From Gonapodya prolifera JEL478 (taxonomy: Eukaryota > Monoblepharomycota > Monoblepharidomycetes > Monoblepharidales > Gonapodyaceae): a stretch of DNA of 64,000 nucleotides. Location of the stretch: contig KQ965775.1 of assembly GCA_001574975.1 (NCBI GenBank), positions 67,205-131,204 of the forward strand, read 5' to 3'. The notes beneath the pieces are model-generated. The model did not search any database. It saw only the letters and a list, made by a program, of their open reading frames with translations, and was not told the DNA's origin. The stretch's first letter is position 1, and every line of letters begins with the position of its first letter. Shown piece by piece: positions 1-12,335 of this stretch. A program made the translations under genes and the position numbers.

Positions 1-2936
1 GGGGGGTGGGTTTGTTGCGAGTGAGTGTCATGACGTTGGCCGCCTGAGGCTGAAGGCCGAAGGTGGCTGGTGGCCGGGTGAGTGGGGGCTGGGAAAGGCC
101 AGGAGGGGCCTTGCGTGGTGTACGTGCATCCAATTGGTTGACGACATGCAAGACGTACCATTGCATCGTTGAACTTTTTACTTCATATCGTATGAGGTTT
201 TCTCACCGTCCTACTCGCAATCCTACTTTTCTCGCCCCACGCACGTACACTCCTCCAGTGCCCCCGCAATGCCACGAAGACTACGTCACGATCTGGGCCA
301 CGCGTCTGCGGGTGCCGATTGTTAGCGTCGATTACGGGAAAGCACCCGTACGATCTCTTTGTTCTTCTGGTTCTCTTTCGCCCCCTCCACTCACTTGCCT
401 TTGCCTGTCTCCATTTCTCTCCCCCCCTTTCCCTTCCACCCCTTCCACATCTCTCGGGCTTACACCAGGAATACCCATACCCCTACGCCTCCGAGCAATG
501 CTTCGACGTGTACCGCTCCGTGGTCGAATCCAACGGCGCAGTCCTGGGTCTGGAAGGGTGGTACACGACGGACGATGTGGGGCGGAGGAGGCGGAAGATG
601 CCGATTAGAGTGGTTGTGGCGGGGGATTCGGCGTGAGTGTGTCCGGTGTTCCTCTTTGCCTCTTCGTTCCTCTAATTGCTTTCTCCCGTCTCCACCCCCT
701 CTCCCCACAACGCACCCACCACTCTCCCGAACAACCGACAACTACTCACCACCACCCAATACCCCCCAGCGGCGCTAACCTCTGCACAACCACCACGATC
801 CGGATCCTCGAATACCAGCACCACCACCTCCCGCCCCCCTCCGCCGTCTTACTCGTGTATCCCGTGTTGTCATTCGACATGGCGGCCTGGATGCCCCCGG
901 GCGATATTTCGATGCTGAGGAACGAGAGCGTGAGGAGTTTTAGTATCGGCGGGGGATCGCGGAGGAGTTCGGTTGCGGGAGGAGGAGCAGGAGCAGACCA
1001 GGCGCCCGTGTCGCCGCTGACGAAATTGACACCGGCGAGAGTTCCCCCCGCTACGGTCGTCGTGGAGCCCGAGACCGAGGCTGACCCGGCTGGCGGAGTA
1101 CCGCAGGCGTCTCCGGGAAGGCATAGACGGCGGCGCACGTTGTCGTGGGATGGGAAGAAGTTACGGCCCATGACAGCTGTCGGTGGGGGAGCTTCGGGAG
1201 CAGGGGCAGGTGCGGCGGGGCAAGGCCAGGGAGGGAAGAGCAAGGCGGTGCTTCCAGTCCGCTCCGGGGCAGACTTGGACAAGCTCGTGCATTCGTCCCC
1301 GCTCGCTGTACCCCCCGCCCCGGTATCGTCAGGTCCCATCGACGCGGACGTGGACCCAGCTGCCGCACCCCTCTCGCCCATCGACCCCGACGAGGGCTCC
1401 ACCACCTCTCCCGGGTTTCTCGAATCCCTCTGGTCCCGCCTCACTGCCTTCCGCCCCGCCCAGCCGACGCACAAATGGACGCCCACGACGGTGCACCCGA
1501 GCCTGAGCATGACCTCGCGGCTGAGCTACAGTTTCGATAGGATCCTCCCGCACGAGTTGATCAGGGGCCTGGCGTTGTTGTATTTGGGTTGTGCGCCGGG
1601 CGCGCCGGATTTTCAGGGGGATTATGTGAGTGATTGCGGGGGGCGCTGGGGGGAGAAAGGTGCATTGATGAACGGTGTTCGTAGATTTTGAATCCCGTGA
1701 TTGCGCCCGACGATGTGCTGGCGAGGTTTCCGAGGACTTATATCTTGTGTGGCGAGAAAGAGTGCGTTTTTGTTTGTTGTCATACGCGACCCCTCCAGTA
1801 CACATCTTGATCTCCCTTTCCTACTCACCACCTCTTTCAGCCCCTTCGTTGACGACTCAGTGATCTTCTCGGCGCGGCTCAAACGAGCCAAGCAGGCTGC
1901 TCACCGCGAATGGCTTCGCGTGCAGGAACGTCGGCGTGCCGAGATCCGGCGTGAGCGTGAGGAGTACGTCCGGCGCGGGCCCTCGCACCCGTCGAAAAAG
2001 CCCCGCGCTCCCCCGCCGCGACGGACTCCCGCAGAGGGTGACTCGAGCGAAGGGGACGATGCCGTGCCCGTCATGATCCGGATCAAGACACCCTCGAGCG
2101 AGCTGAAAGTCGCTCCCGTGCCCTCGTTGGAGCGAATGGGAACTATGTCTTCGGACGAGGATGCGTGGACCTCGGGCGACAAGATTTGGCCCCCCGGGAC
2201 CGCCCCGCCCTGGACGGACACTGACCTGCAGCGACACAGCTGGGCGCGGCACCCGGAGGAGATGGTGCACACGCGGATTCTGGAAGGGTTCTCGCACGGG
2301 TTCCTCGCGATGCGGGCCTTCCTGCCCGAGGCCGACGATATCGTCAAGCTGTGCGCGCGGTGGTTGAGGGACGGTTTTGCCGAGGACGACGTCGTGGCGC
2401 GCCATCCACCGTTCCCGGGGTACGTCACGGCATCCCCGAATGAGATTTATGCGGCCGAGGCCTTGACTGCGTACATGGTGTCGGAGATGAGCAGGTTGGA
2501 GCGGCACGAAGACGAGGACGACCCTGCTGTGGCGCCGCATGCGGGGTACTACAACGCACATGGGGTCAAAACGGCGGCGAAGATGGTGCACCTCGATATC
2601 CCGTCCAAGCCGCGGTCGGCGGGTAGTGCGGTGCACGACACGGTGCTGCGAGAGGTTGAAAGGATGCACGCGGAACCGCAGGACGCTGGGTTTGAGCCCG
2701 GGTATGCCGAGGCATGGGGATGGGTTGGTGACTCAGGGTCCCCAATTGCGCCGAAGCCAATTTCGCCAGTGGTGAGCTCGACGCGAATTTCGGGGATGTT
2801 GGCCGACATGGCGAGGGGTCAGATGCTATCGAGGCGGACGGAGGAGGTTGGCTTTGCGCTCAAGGTGGCGACAGAGAGGGGGGGAACACCGGTGCAAGGG
2901 CGGAAGTCCGCGCAGGGGTCACATGCGCAGGGGTGA
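1..2936 (+). CDS. Hormone-sensitive-lipase-like esterase (5' end outside window)
   Basis: Alpha/beta-hydrolase that would cleave acylglycerol or steryl-type esters. Exons as read: 1–20, 259–347, 469–632, 770–1625, 1685–1761, 1841–2936; all junctions keep frame and give 766 visible residues. The first exon enters at the oxyanion motif GGGFVA of the HSL-type HGGG. Downstream come HEDYVTIW and VDYGKAP, typical of the HSL family. The nucleophile is the Ser of GDSAG (GDSA/GANL across the intron at 633–769), the acid is the first Asp of DPFVDD and the base is His of GFSHGF (2295–2297). The Asp codon is split by the intron at 1762–1840. About 190 Ser/Pro/Gly-rich residues, including a basophilic RRRRTLS site, sit between Ser and Asp, where mammalian HSL carries its phosphorylated regulatory module. 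A second charged insert (about 1900–2230) lies between Asp and His, and a tail of about 200 residues follows His. The family call is firm; the substrate is not known. Confidence 0.9.
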
Positions 2937-3111
2937 ACGTATAGAGTACTTTGGTGTGTTGGGGTGGGAGTTCCAATTGTACACATCTCTTGCGAATGTG
3001 AGCTGCCTGGGAAACGAAAGTGAGAAATAAGCTGCTTAAATGAAAGTGCAGTGGACCTAAACCCAATTACTAGTGCTAAACTACAGTACAGCTGCGCACA
3101 AATCCCTCTCC

Positions 3112-5010
3112 ATGTCGGTCCTCATCGAGACCTCCGTGGGCGACATCGTCATCGACCTTCTCGTGGACCAGTGTCCGCGCTCGTGTACAAACTTCCTCAA
3201 ACTGTGCAAGGCGAAAGCATACAACTGGAGTCTGTTCCACACCGTGCAAAAGGACTTCATTGCCCAGGCGGGGGACCCGACGGGAACGGGAAAGGGAGGC
3301 CAGAGCGTATGGGGGTGAGCGACGCGTCGTGCGCGGTGTCGTTTGGGGCGGATTATTCATAGAAATTGGTTGTCAACGTCCGAATCGCCGAATGAAACCT
3401 GTCCCAGCCTCATCCACGGCGAATCCCGACGCCATTTCGTCCCCGAGCTTCTCCCAAAGCTNAAACACAAGAAACGCGGGACCGTGTCCTTCGCCTGTGT
3501 CACCCCGCCGGCTGCTGATGGCTCGACNCCGCAACCTGTCCCGCTCGCGGCGTCGCAGTTCTTCATCACGCTAGCACCACAAGTTCCTGACTTGGATGGA
3601 CGGCATGCCCCATTTGGCGTCGTGGCGGAGGGTTTGGACGTTCTGGATAAGTTCAACGATGTGGGTCTCGCTCGACGTTATGGGAACAGCTGGGGGAGGT
3701 TCAAATGGGCCTTCGCGGCCTTCAAAATTTACTGACGATGCGAAATTTGCTGGTCTAGGCACTGGTGGACGATAACGGCCGGCCGTACCAAGATATTCGG
3801 ATCCGTCACACCGTCATCATCGATGATCCCTTCCCCGACCCCGACGGCCTGCGTATCCCCGAAGGCAGCCCAGAGCCTACCGAAAAAATGCTCAAGGTAC
3901 TATACCCCCCACTTTCGCTCGTGCCAGTGGTGTTCCTCACCCCCCCCCCCTTCCCCGGCTCTAAAGTCAACCCGCCTCGCCGACATTGACCTCCTTCAAC
4001 CCACGTTACCACCCGAGGAAGAAGAGCGCGCGCACCGGCGAGAGGAAGCGAACGCGCGGGCTCTCACGCTGGAGATGCTGGGCGACCTGCCGTTTGCCGA
4101 GATCAAGCCACCGGAGAATGTGCTGTTCGTGTGTAAGCTGAATCCGGTGACGAGGGATGAGGATCTGGAACTTATTTTTTCGAGGTTTGGGACGATCCGG
4201 AGGTATGTGTGCTGTTCTGCTGTTGTTGAGGTGTCCTTGTAATTGATGAGGTGCCAATTTGGGACATTTAGTTGTGAAATCATCCGAGACAAGAAAACGG
4301 GGGACTCCCTCCAGTACGCATTCATCGAGTTTGACGAGAAGGATGCCTGCGAACGAGCGTTTTTCAAAATGGTGAGCTCTCCTTGCCTTATACGGAGACA
4401 CCCGTGCAACGGCAAAGTAATCGTGTACGGTTCGCTCGTTCTGTCGACGACTAGGAAAACGTCCTGATCGACGACCGTCGAATACACGTCGACTTCTCCC
4501 AGTCGGTGGGCAAGTTGCACAAGGAGTGGATGTGTAAGTCTCGAAACCTCTCCGGTCCGCCATCGTGTGTCTGAATCCTCCAACAATTCACCCTCCACCT
4601 CACCCACCGTAGTTGCCCGCCAACAGAAACTGCGCGGTGGCTCAGAACTCCAAAAGAAAACGCAGTATCGAGACGACGACCCCGCTGCCGAGGCGCAGTA
4701 CGACATGGTGTTTGAAGGGCAGGACGGGCAAGAGCAGGAGCGCGTCGCAGGGAGGAGTGGTGGTGGTAGCGGGAGAGAGAAGTCACAGCCGCAGTCGCAC
4801 AGAGATGCGCGTGAACGAGATTCGGGGAAGGGGAGGGAGAGACCGGAACGGGAGAGGGACAGGGCGCAGGATGATGGACGGAGTGGGTACAGTCGGAAGG
4901 AAAAGTATCGAGGTGGCAGGGGTGACGGGAACGATGGGCGAAGGAGGAGAAGTCGAAGTAGGAGTGGTGATAGAGGGGCTTACAAGCGGAGGCGGAGTCG
5001 GAGTCGGTGA
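3112..5010 (+). CDS. PPIL4: Cyclophilin-RRM protein, PPIL4/Cyp6 family
   Basis: Nuclear peptidyl-prolyl isomerase fused to an RNA-recognition motif, a spliceosome-associated family. Seven exons (3112–3314, 3363–3660, 3759–3896, 3967–4202, 4272–4371, 4455–4533, 4613–5010) join in frame to 483 residues. The N-terminal cyclophilin domain starts [16 protein letters not shown] and includes FFITLAP and the family linker [17 protein letters not shown]. The RRM runs from [11 protein letters not shown] (RNP2) through YAFIEF (RNP1) to IHVDFSQSV, about residues 245–325. The last exon is Arg/Ser/Gly/Glu-rich, an RS-like tail. N at 3462 falls in CTN (still Leu); N at 3528 leaves one residue unknown. The active site looks diverged, as is common in this subfamily, so catalysis is uncertain. 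The start is the first ATG before the conserved N-terminus. Confidence 0.93.
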
Positions 5011-6344
5011 CATCGTGGACATGTAATAAAGACATCATATGTTATGTGATTGGTATGCCAAAAGAGCTTGCAGACACCCATTGTATATGAGCGGACTTCT
5101 GATGGATTCTCGAATTATCAATTGAACTGATAAGGTCCCGCCATTTTCAATTGGCAGGGGTGCTGTGCCTCCACCAAATTTTTGCAATTCCGACCAACTC
5201 ACGATCCTCAGGGAATTCCGAAAGCGCTCTACAGTCTTTACAGCAAGCGAGTGCTCCCGTTGAATGGGCGATGTGGATCCGACACCTCCCTTGGCAGTGT
5301 TGAGTGTCCGTTGGGGTGAAAACGTCGGAGGATCCCTGGCCGTATGGGACAGGCGACTGACTTGACTCGGAAATCCGCATTTTGGTTTGCAGGAGAGGCA
5401 CGTGAACATAACCATTACGGTTGGGTTGTGCGCCACGCCGTGATATTGGATCTTGCAATGCACTTCGCTGGAACTCTGCGATATCCATTCGCCCCCGCAT
5501 CGCCGATGTCTCCATGATACCCTATTTCTTTATCTTCTACCTCAAATTAGTTGCGACCATGGTTGTACTCCACCCGCATGTGACCGACGTAAATTGAGGA
5601 AAAGGTGCGAGATAATGTTTCTTTACCATCGTGCACCTCGCCCTTCTATTAATGGCGTCGCTAGCGTGAAACGAGGTCGCCATATGCGTGGATTGGACTT
5701 GTTGATGTGGATAGGTTGAAGCTCGGCCGATAGACGCCAACTCTCTCGTCTTCGGGGTAGCGTACGAACACGATTCTCTGCTCTTGATCTCACGCTTTGT
5801 TGATGGTGTTGCTAGTGTGATACACGGTGACAGTGCGTGGATTGAGCGATTGGAATTTGTGATCGTGGAGGAGTTGTTGCGGGGAGCGGAGTGGTGCGAT
5901 GGAAAAGACGTACAGGAATGCATGTGAACGAGAGTCACGGGAGGGGAGGGAACAGGAGAGGGATAGAGACTAGCCGCGGGACGACTGACAAAATGGGAAC
6001 AGCCGGGAGGAAAGGTATCGAGGAGGCAAGGGAGACGGGAACGATGGGAGGAGGAGGAGAAGTAGGAGTAGGAGCGTGGAGAGATGAGGGTATAAGAGGC
6101 GAAGGAGTCGGATTCGGAGACCTTGTATCCAATTAGACACTCGAAATTGAAAAGTACACGTTAAGAGCTTGCAGGCGTATGTTGCTACTTTATTTTGCTG
6201 GAGGGGTACCATTGCCAGAGCTGTCCTCTCGAGATATCAATGCAATTTTAAAGTCACGTCATTTCCTTTCAGGGTAGTTGTGGCAGAGCATTATAAGTCA
6301 CCAAAATCCATGCGCGAGCACCGTTGCGTGTCCCGTGGCTGGCG
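5011..6344. other. Intergenic region with an imperfect tandem duplication
   Basis: Apart from the Cyp6-tail fragment, no gene is supported here. Positions 5647–5700 and 5801–5855 are diverged copies of one another (both read roughly ttratggygtygctagygtga...gcgtggattg), a local duplication 154 bp apart. Short open frames exist on both strands but show no conserved motif or plausible splice pattern. Confidence 0.5.
5915..6140 (+). pseudogene. Diverged duplicate of the Cyp6 3' exon tail
   Basis: This stretch repeats, with many substitutions, the 3' end of the PPIL4/Cyp6 gene (4805–5030) about 1.1 kb downstream in the same orientation. Matching landmarks in order are the gtgaacgag start, the gggaggggaggga block, the ggaaaggtatcgaggaggcaa block, gacgggaacgatggg and the final ggagtcggattcgga. 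The match continues past the stop codon into the shared agagcttgcag (5064 and 6167). No promoter, start or RRM accompanies it, so it is a non-functional fragment left by a local segmental duplication. Confidence 0.7.
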
Positions 6345-7096
6345 ATGGACAGCTCCAGCTCGGACTCCGGCTTTTTTATGTGTACTCAGCGGATCCAGCG
6401 ATGGCTCTGTCCAACTCCTCCCAAGGCTGCTGCTACAGTATCGAACACCCGACTGCATCGGACGACATGGAGATGCTTGAACGGGCCGACGTTGTTTTTG
6501 GATACGGAATTCTTCTTGCTGAGGTTCTCGCCGTGGGTTACGGTGTTCGCAGGCCAGGTTCCGCTGAACGTCGCATTGGAGACGCGAAACGAAAGTGGAG
6601 AAATTCAGTTTCGTAATGAAAGTGTGCTTCTTCTTCCGGCTGTGATCACTTGCAAACAATGTCTCAAATTACTGGAGAGGTACAGACTCTGCATTCACAT
6701 CGAATATGGAGACAAGCACCCAAGGAAAATTCGACCAATCTTGTCCCCGGTCGTTCTATTTTTCCAAGTGGCCCGACGCGTTGTTCGTCAAAGCATTCAA
6801 GCAAGGTGGTGAAACCCGGATCGAACTCAATTCGCCGAACTACCCGTCCCACATTCTCTTTATCGTATTTTTGCTCTGGAATCATCCGCGAGCGCTTTTC
6901 ATTTCCAAAATTACGTTTCCAGCGCTGTCCCAGCGGTGTGGGATGTGGCAAAGACCTTACGTGGGGAGCCTTTCACGAGAGGCCACTTCTTTGAGGCACA
7001 ACACCCGCTCGTCTCTACCCACGAGGAATCCGCTGCGCTCGTCTCGCTATCGCATCCGCAACGTACGGAGCATCGGACGCTCCCCTTCTCGTCGCC
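6345..7096 (+). other. Possible unrecognised coding region upstream of the zinc-finger gene
   Basis: An open frame starting MDSSSSDSGFF runs from 6345 to 6812 and shifts frame afterwards (SFYFSKWPDALFVKAF from about 6733, SFPKLRFQRCPSG further on). I recognise no domain. A donor-like GAGAG/gtacag at about 6678 and several AGs allow spliced models, but none is clearly better than another. It could be an independent small gene, a 5' untranslated or coding part of the zinc-finger gene at 7097, or noise. Confidence 0.25.
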
Positions 7097-7956
7097 ATGA
7101 ACTCTCCCCCGTGGAACCCGTTTGAGAATTCCAAGGATGACCGGTCGTACTGGTGCCCGTTCTGTCAGAAACCTTTCACTCGCAGAGGTGTGCATTGCCA
7201 GATTCTTGCGATGGAGTGCGTCTGATGTTATCGTCGCGGCCGGATTGCGACCGCTTGGTCGTTGATTCAGATGTTCTCCAACGCCACATGAAACGAACCT
7301 CTTGTCGCTTGGCCCTAAGAACAGCTTCCCCCGATATCGTTGCGTTTGTCCTCCCTAATCGAGGGAGGAAAAGCGCGTCCTCTTTTCGTAATGGATCGGA
7401 CCCCGACCTTTGTACTGCCGTGTCTCGAGCCTCTGGGAATCATACGGCCCCCAGACGTACAGCATCAACGTCTGCCCTCTTAAACTCACTTCCCTCCGCC
7501 GCGCAGATCATCCCAGTGGTGGAACCTACATCGTTTCGGCCCCACCCTCCGTTACCCAAGCGTCGTTCATTCGATGGCCCCTGGCCGAGCGTAATGAGCG
7601 ATGAGACAATCGTTACAATATCCTCTGCGCAGGTATGGAAGCCACTACTGGACTCGCAACTCCGATTCTCACCGTCGACAAGTCCTAGCAAGGTGTCTGC
7701 AGACCAGCTGCCACACATGCTGTCAGAGACACAATCGCTGCCCCAATCCGCCCCAGAGGCCAGCAGCCGTGTCTGGACAAGCTACGAGCGCGACATGCTT
7801 CTGGGCGTGCTTGGGCGTGCGGCCAGTTTTGATTCGGTCGAGTTGGACTGGAGGAAGTGTAACTTCAAGTCCTTGGGAGAGCCTCAGGCTCCTCCCCTAT
7901 TCCTCGAGCCGGAACCAGTCCCACCCGAGCCCCCATCGCTGCCGATATCCCTGTGA
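7097..7956 (+). CDS. Small protein with one C2H2/C2HC zinc finger
   Basis: Two exons, 7097–7187 and 7271–7956, give 258 residues. The splice joins RR to DVLQRH (codon G/AT). The finger at about residues 19–41 reads CPFCQKPFTRRDVLQRHMK: Cys-x2-Cys-x12-His, followed by a Cys (RTSC) where the second His would be, so C2HC-like. This resembles the N-terminal finger of fungal transcription regulators. The remainder is Ser/Pro-rich and ends with a short acidic-aromatic segment (WTSYERDMLLG, then LDWRKCNF) and a Pro-rich tail. A nuclear DNA-binding regulator is plausible, but a single finger is weak evidence and the target is unknown. The ATG chosen is the only one just upstream in frame with the finger. 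Confidence 0.65.
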
Positions 7957-8404
7957 CTGAGTGGGCGTGGAGAGTGTGGGGAGGGGGGAGGGTGCCTCTT
8001 ACGTTTTTGCATTGAAGTTGATCCCGATTGAGTATTGGAGCGGACCGCGTGGGTGGATCAGGGCATACATCAACGACCCTGCGAGCTATATCTTTTTCCG
8101 TCTATATCTAGAGCATGCATTCTATATTGTTCATTTATCATCAATATCCTATCCGCTTTTGTCAGTCGCTTATCCCTCCGAATTCGCGTCCGGCACCAAA
8201 GTCCGTGGTATCTCCAGCTCCACCCGAAAACCTTCCCGCGATGGCATCATTATGACACCGCCGCCGCCGCCCGCCGGTAGTCTGGCGTCATAAGCTTTCA
8301 CCGTCAAGGGTGTCGACGCCCCACCTGCCACCGGCCTCCACCCTCGCACTGCACCCGTGCCTCTTCGCTGCTTCGACTGCCCGCTTCCCCATTGAGACGA
8401 GCGA

Positions 8405-8640
8405 AAGTCCTTTTATCTTAGCCGAAGAAGATTGGGGCAAACTAATATATTTGGGGTGACCTGCCACTTCTAGTGCAGAGTCGTGAATAATGTCACTGCT
8501 TCGACCTTCAGCGCTCCAAAGAGACGGACAACAGTCTTTCCGTCTTAGTCGAAGAAACTTTGCGCCCGTCTTGGAGAAAACAGATGAGGTTTGGGAGTCC
8601 TGCCATCTAATTTGGAGAGAAGTGAATTTCCTGACACACT
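8405..8640. repeat. Diverged tandem duplication in the 7957–8743 intergenic region
   Basis: The segment beginning agtccttttatcttagccga (about 8410) reappears as agtctttccgtcttagtcga (about 8531), and both are followed by a cctgccatyt block. This indicates a ~122-bp tandem duplication with heavy divergence. The rest of 7957–8743 shows no gene I can support; it must hold the promoter of the spherulin-4 gene at 8744. Confidence 0.45.
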
Positions 8641-8743
8641 TCACATGAAACCATTCCGAAGCCACTCGAAAATCATAATCTCGTGACAATTAGGGTCTGG
8701 CATGCGTTGTGCTTGAATCCCTTATGGTGAAATTTCCCCTGAG

Positions 8744-9810
8744 ATGGGCGGCAAATCAACCAAACACCAGATGTCATACCAGAACAGCAATGTCGGGATC
8801 ATCTTCCCTCTCTACGTCTACCCCACGCCCGAGGCCGTCGCCGGCGTCTGGTCACCTGTGGCTCAAGCCTCTCATGTGAGGAACGCCCCATGCTCACACC
8901 CATCGGGGACGCAGAGTCTACCGGAACTAACTTTACTTGGAGTCAGACAGTCCCAGTAATTGCAATCGTCAACCCCAACTCTGGCCCGGGCGACTCGCAG
9001 CTTCCGGATGCGTCGTACCAGGCAGCCATCAAGGCGATGCGAAGTCAGGGGAATGGCGAGAAGCTCCTGCTTCTCGGATACGTCGCCTTGACGTACGGGA
9101 AGAGGCCTTTCGAAGAGGTTGTGGGCGATATCAGGAAGTACGGTGGATGGAACGAGGTCGGTCACAGTCGTTCGAGGTCGAATCGAAGCCGGCAGCTCAC
9201 GCGGGCGCCTTCTCCACCAGCTCTCAGGTGGAGCACTTGCCCTTGACGGAATCTTCTTCGACGAGATGCCCTCCGCCAGCGACGCCGAGCAGCCCTACCC
9301 TCACTCGGGCGATTTCGGTGGTCGTCCGCATGTGCTGTCGACTTTCACCCAATCTATGGCCGCCTTCACAAGGTCCCTGCGGTGGCGGAACGGCCGCGGT
9401 GCTGTCGTCGTGACGAATCCTGGTGTTCTGGACGTGACTGCGAGCGATTTTGCGGGGACGTTTGGAGGCGATGTCACGATGGCGTTTGAGACGACCGCGG
9501 CGGAGTGGAAGCAGAAGAATGGAAGCGAGGTTGCGCGACTTTTGGCGGGCAGGCAAGGGTCCAATCATCCCGCTGCCGTCGCCATTCATAGCATTGGTAT
9601 GTTCACGTCCTTTTCCATTCTGCTGGGAAACAAAGTACAACTGACACTTCCTCCCTCTTGCCGCCAGACCAAAAATCCGTCGCCAAAACAGCACGTCAGC
9701 TCAGGTCCCTCGCGGGCGTGCGCTACGTGTTCGTCTCGGACCGTGTTATGCCAAACCCTTACGACGCCTTACCGTCGGGATGGAATGAAATTATACAGGC
9801 ACTTGCATAA
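8744..9810 (+). CDS. Spherulation-specific family 4 protein
   Basis: Four exons (8744–8875, 8947–9156, 9221–9596, 9668–9810) join in frame to 286 residues. Conserved spherulin-4 blocks appear in order: GIIFPLYVYPTPEAV, VIAIVNPNSGPGD, LLLLGYVALTYGKRP, ALDGIFFDEMPS and YVFVSDRVMPNPYDALPSGW. The family has a TIM-barrel-like fold reminiscent of glycoside hydrolases and is named from Physarum spherulation (encystment) transcripts; its enzymatic activity is not established. No signal peptide is visible from this ATG, although many relatives are secreted, so an upstream exon cannot be excluded. The donor after exon 2 (gtcggt) is unusual, but joining to ctctcaggtgg is the only choice that keeps the conserved frame. 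Confidence 0.88.
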
Positions 9811-9891
9811 GGCTCTAGAGTCTAAGTTACGAATCATTACAAATAAAAATTAAAAATCTAGTTTGTTTCATTGTTCCGGTGATTTATTGAG

Positions 9892-11699
9892 TCAGGAACT
9901 GGAGTCTCGGGTCCGATATCTCCAGGACGCCGTTCCGTGAAGGACTGACATCACAGTCAAGAGAAGGTCGGTGTCCTTTGACTCCAGCGGCTCCGTGATT
10001 TTGAGGTGCGTCTTGACGTAGACGCTGGAGTAATCGGGATGGGAGTTTCGTTGGCGAATGCTATTGCGAGGATTATGTCGTGAAGTTGAGCACAGATCGT
10101 CGTGAGCTCTACAAACTGAACATCTGCACTCACGTTCCGACCTCTTTTCCTGTCGCGAAATCGTATATCTCCCAGTCGCGGACAGCTTTCGAGCAGCTGA
10201 AAACAACATCAATCTCAGTGCCAGTACTATTTCTCAATGAAAGCTCACCATCGTCCCAAGGCCTTCTCCGATACCAAGAACCGCCTATAGCTCTTTTCAT
10301 TGGGACCAAAACCATTTTGGCTTTTCATCATCATTACGCTCGCCCCGGTTCGTTGCGAAACCACGAAATCGAACCCGAGCATACGGGTGAAGTACCCGAT
10401 GGCGCTCAGTTGGCCGACAAGATTGTATGCTGCAGGGGGAAGACTTCCCATTTCTTTAAGTAGAACATCGTGATCTGACTGAGTCCCATTTGGGGTGGTC
10501 GTGACCGACTTCCTTTGTCGGAGTACTCGCGGGAGGGTACTTGCCCTTCGACCGGCTGTTGGAGGGGGTAAAACAATCTGCATCCGTTCGTGCACAGTGA
10601 CGTGCGAGAGTCCGAAAAGCGTTGACGAAACGAAGTCCAGATCTGTAAACATCATCATGAGCTGACGACGTCACATTGTTCTTTTCAAAGACGCGCTCTG
10701 GAGAACTCACCCAAAATTTCCTTGTCGTCATCCACGGTACTTACTTTTAAGTTCTTCAAAGTGTTAAACCACTGGTTACATAATGGTGGGATTGATGAGG
10801 CCGAGACGATCAAGCTCAGCATTCGAAACTACTCACCCCTTCACCGGAATAAGTAAACTTGAACAGCGCTGACACACCAAACGCAGTGAGTGAAATGCAC
10901 ACGAGATCCCTTATGATGTCCTCATAGAACACCCACGTATTGTGATAGCTGCTTCAGAAGCTCCATCGCGTTCGCCAACGTAGTGCGGATTGTCGATCCA
11001 CGAATATACGACGTCGGGGGTAAATGGACCGGAGCCGCTCAAAGCGAGTGCCACGAAATCGATTCCCTTGAACTTTGACGGAGGTCCACCTGGTACGGCA
11101 GGGTTGGAAGGAGCCGGAACCATTGGAGCTTGTGGGACGTCTTTCTTTGCTGGCGCTAGAACTGGCTTCGGAGGCTCTGGTTGGGCGACCACCCTTGTCT
11201 GTTCCCTTGACTCACTTTCTTTTGTTTCAAGTTCTGGTGATTGCTGTTTTGTTTGCTCGTTCTGCGAAGGAGGCTGTGCCGACGAAGATGGATTCTTATT
11301 CTCCTCTTCCTCCACTCTTTTATTCGTTGAAGGGCTGTCCAGCCTTAATGGCGTGGGTGTGATGTTGGAACTATCCAGTGATTGTCGACGTTCAGACCGA
11401 TCGTCGAAATTCCACCCTGGAGATGCGGATCGTCCCGAAGTGATATCTGCGGAGATGTCGGCGTGTCTTCGCTTGGACTTATGATGGCGGCCGTCCTTGT
11501 ACCTATCCTCGTGACGCTTCTTGCCGGAACTCTTGGCTCGCTTGCTGGTGAAATCAAGGGCGGGAGAACTCCCGGAGGACATGATGCTGTTGACGCTGTT
11601 GTCTGATCCATCCGATGGGAGCGATTCGGACTCAGAAGCTTCATTCGTAGTGTTCCTGAGAGGAGATTGGCGAGACTTGTGACCAGAGAGAGACTTCAT
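9892..11699 (-). CDS. Unrecognised protein: disordered N-terminus, probable membrane segment
   Basis: The first exon (from 11699) encodes a long Ser/Lys/Glu/Pro-rich disordered region ending near KFKGIDFVALALSGSGPF. A second exon, about 10945–10837, encodes a hydrophobic stretch (DLVCISLTAFGVSALF) ending YSGEG before gtgagt. A 27-nt exon (10773–10747, WFNTLKNLK) and one or more exons at 10658–10245 follow. Then comes a piece with DWEIYDFATGKEVG (about 10200–10130) and a terminal exon with SSVYVKTHLKITEPLES ending at 9892. The last two pieces loosely recall LURP-one/tubby-like beta structures, but I would not assign the family. Frame choice between 10658 and 10245 is ambiguous, so the model is approximate. 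Confidence 0.4.
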
Positions 11700-12335
11700 C
11701 GCAGAGACATCGGACGAAGCATCGGTGAGCGGAAGAGGCGAATCCTTTGAGCGTCAAACTGTTCTCACCATTGCGCTGCCTGATTATGTCGTCTAGCCTT
11801 GATTCAATCTAACGAAGAGTTTTGGTATTGGATGGGGATAACGATCAGGCAACCAAACTTACCAATCCACCAGGATACTAACTATGCTCACACTCTCTCC
11901 ATTTTGGATATGTCGCGCAAGCTCAAGCTAACACTGACATGTGCCACGGCGTTCCTTGCTGTCAGAATCGTTACAAAAATATAGCACACGAGACATATTT
12001 TCAACACTTATTAGTATAGTCGACTCTCAGGATGCAGAGAGATTGTGCGGACGTAATACGCCGTCAAACAGTGGACTTCAGTATATATTGTATAATTATT
12101 AGTCTTTCAATTCTTTGAAAACAGTGAATCCATTTTGACGGACTGGTATCTCCTCTAAGATGGGCGAGCGGTCCCGTTGCCTCTGCGAGGTGGGTCCGTC
12201 TCCTCCGTCGCCGCTAGCATTCGTAGAGCAGGTGAGAGATCTCAAAGATTATCCAGATTTAGGATATGTGCTTATGCATCACAGACAGTATGTAATCAAC
12301 AAATAAGAAAATAGAAACTTCGAGACCCCTTGCAG

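Noticed and set aside
746-1510. A 254-codon minus-strand open frame
   Set aside because: Antisense shadow of the GC-rich lipase exon at 770–1625; the plus strand carries the catalytic motifs.
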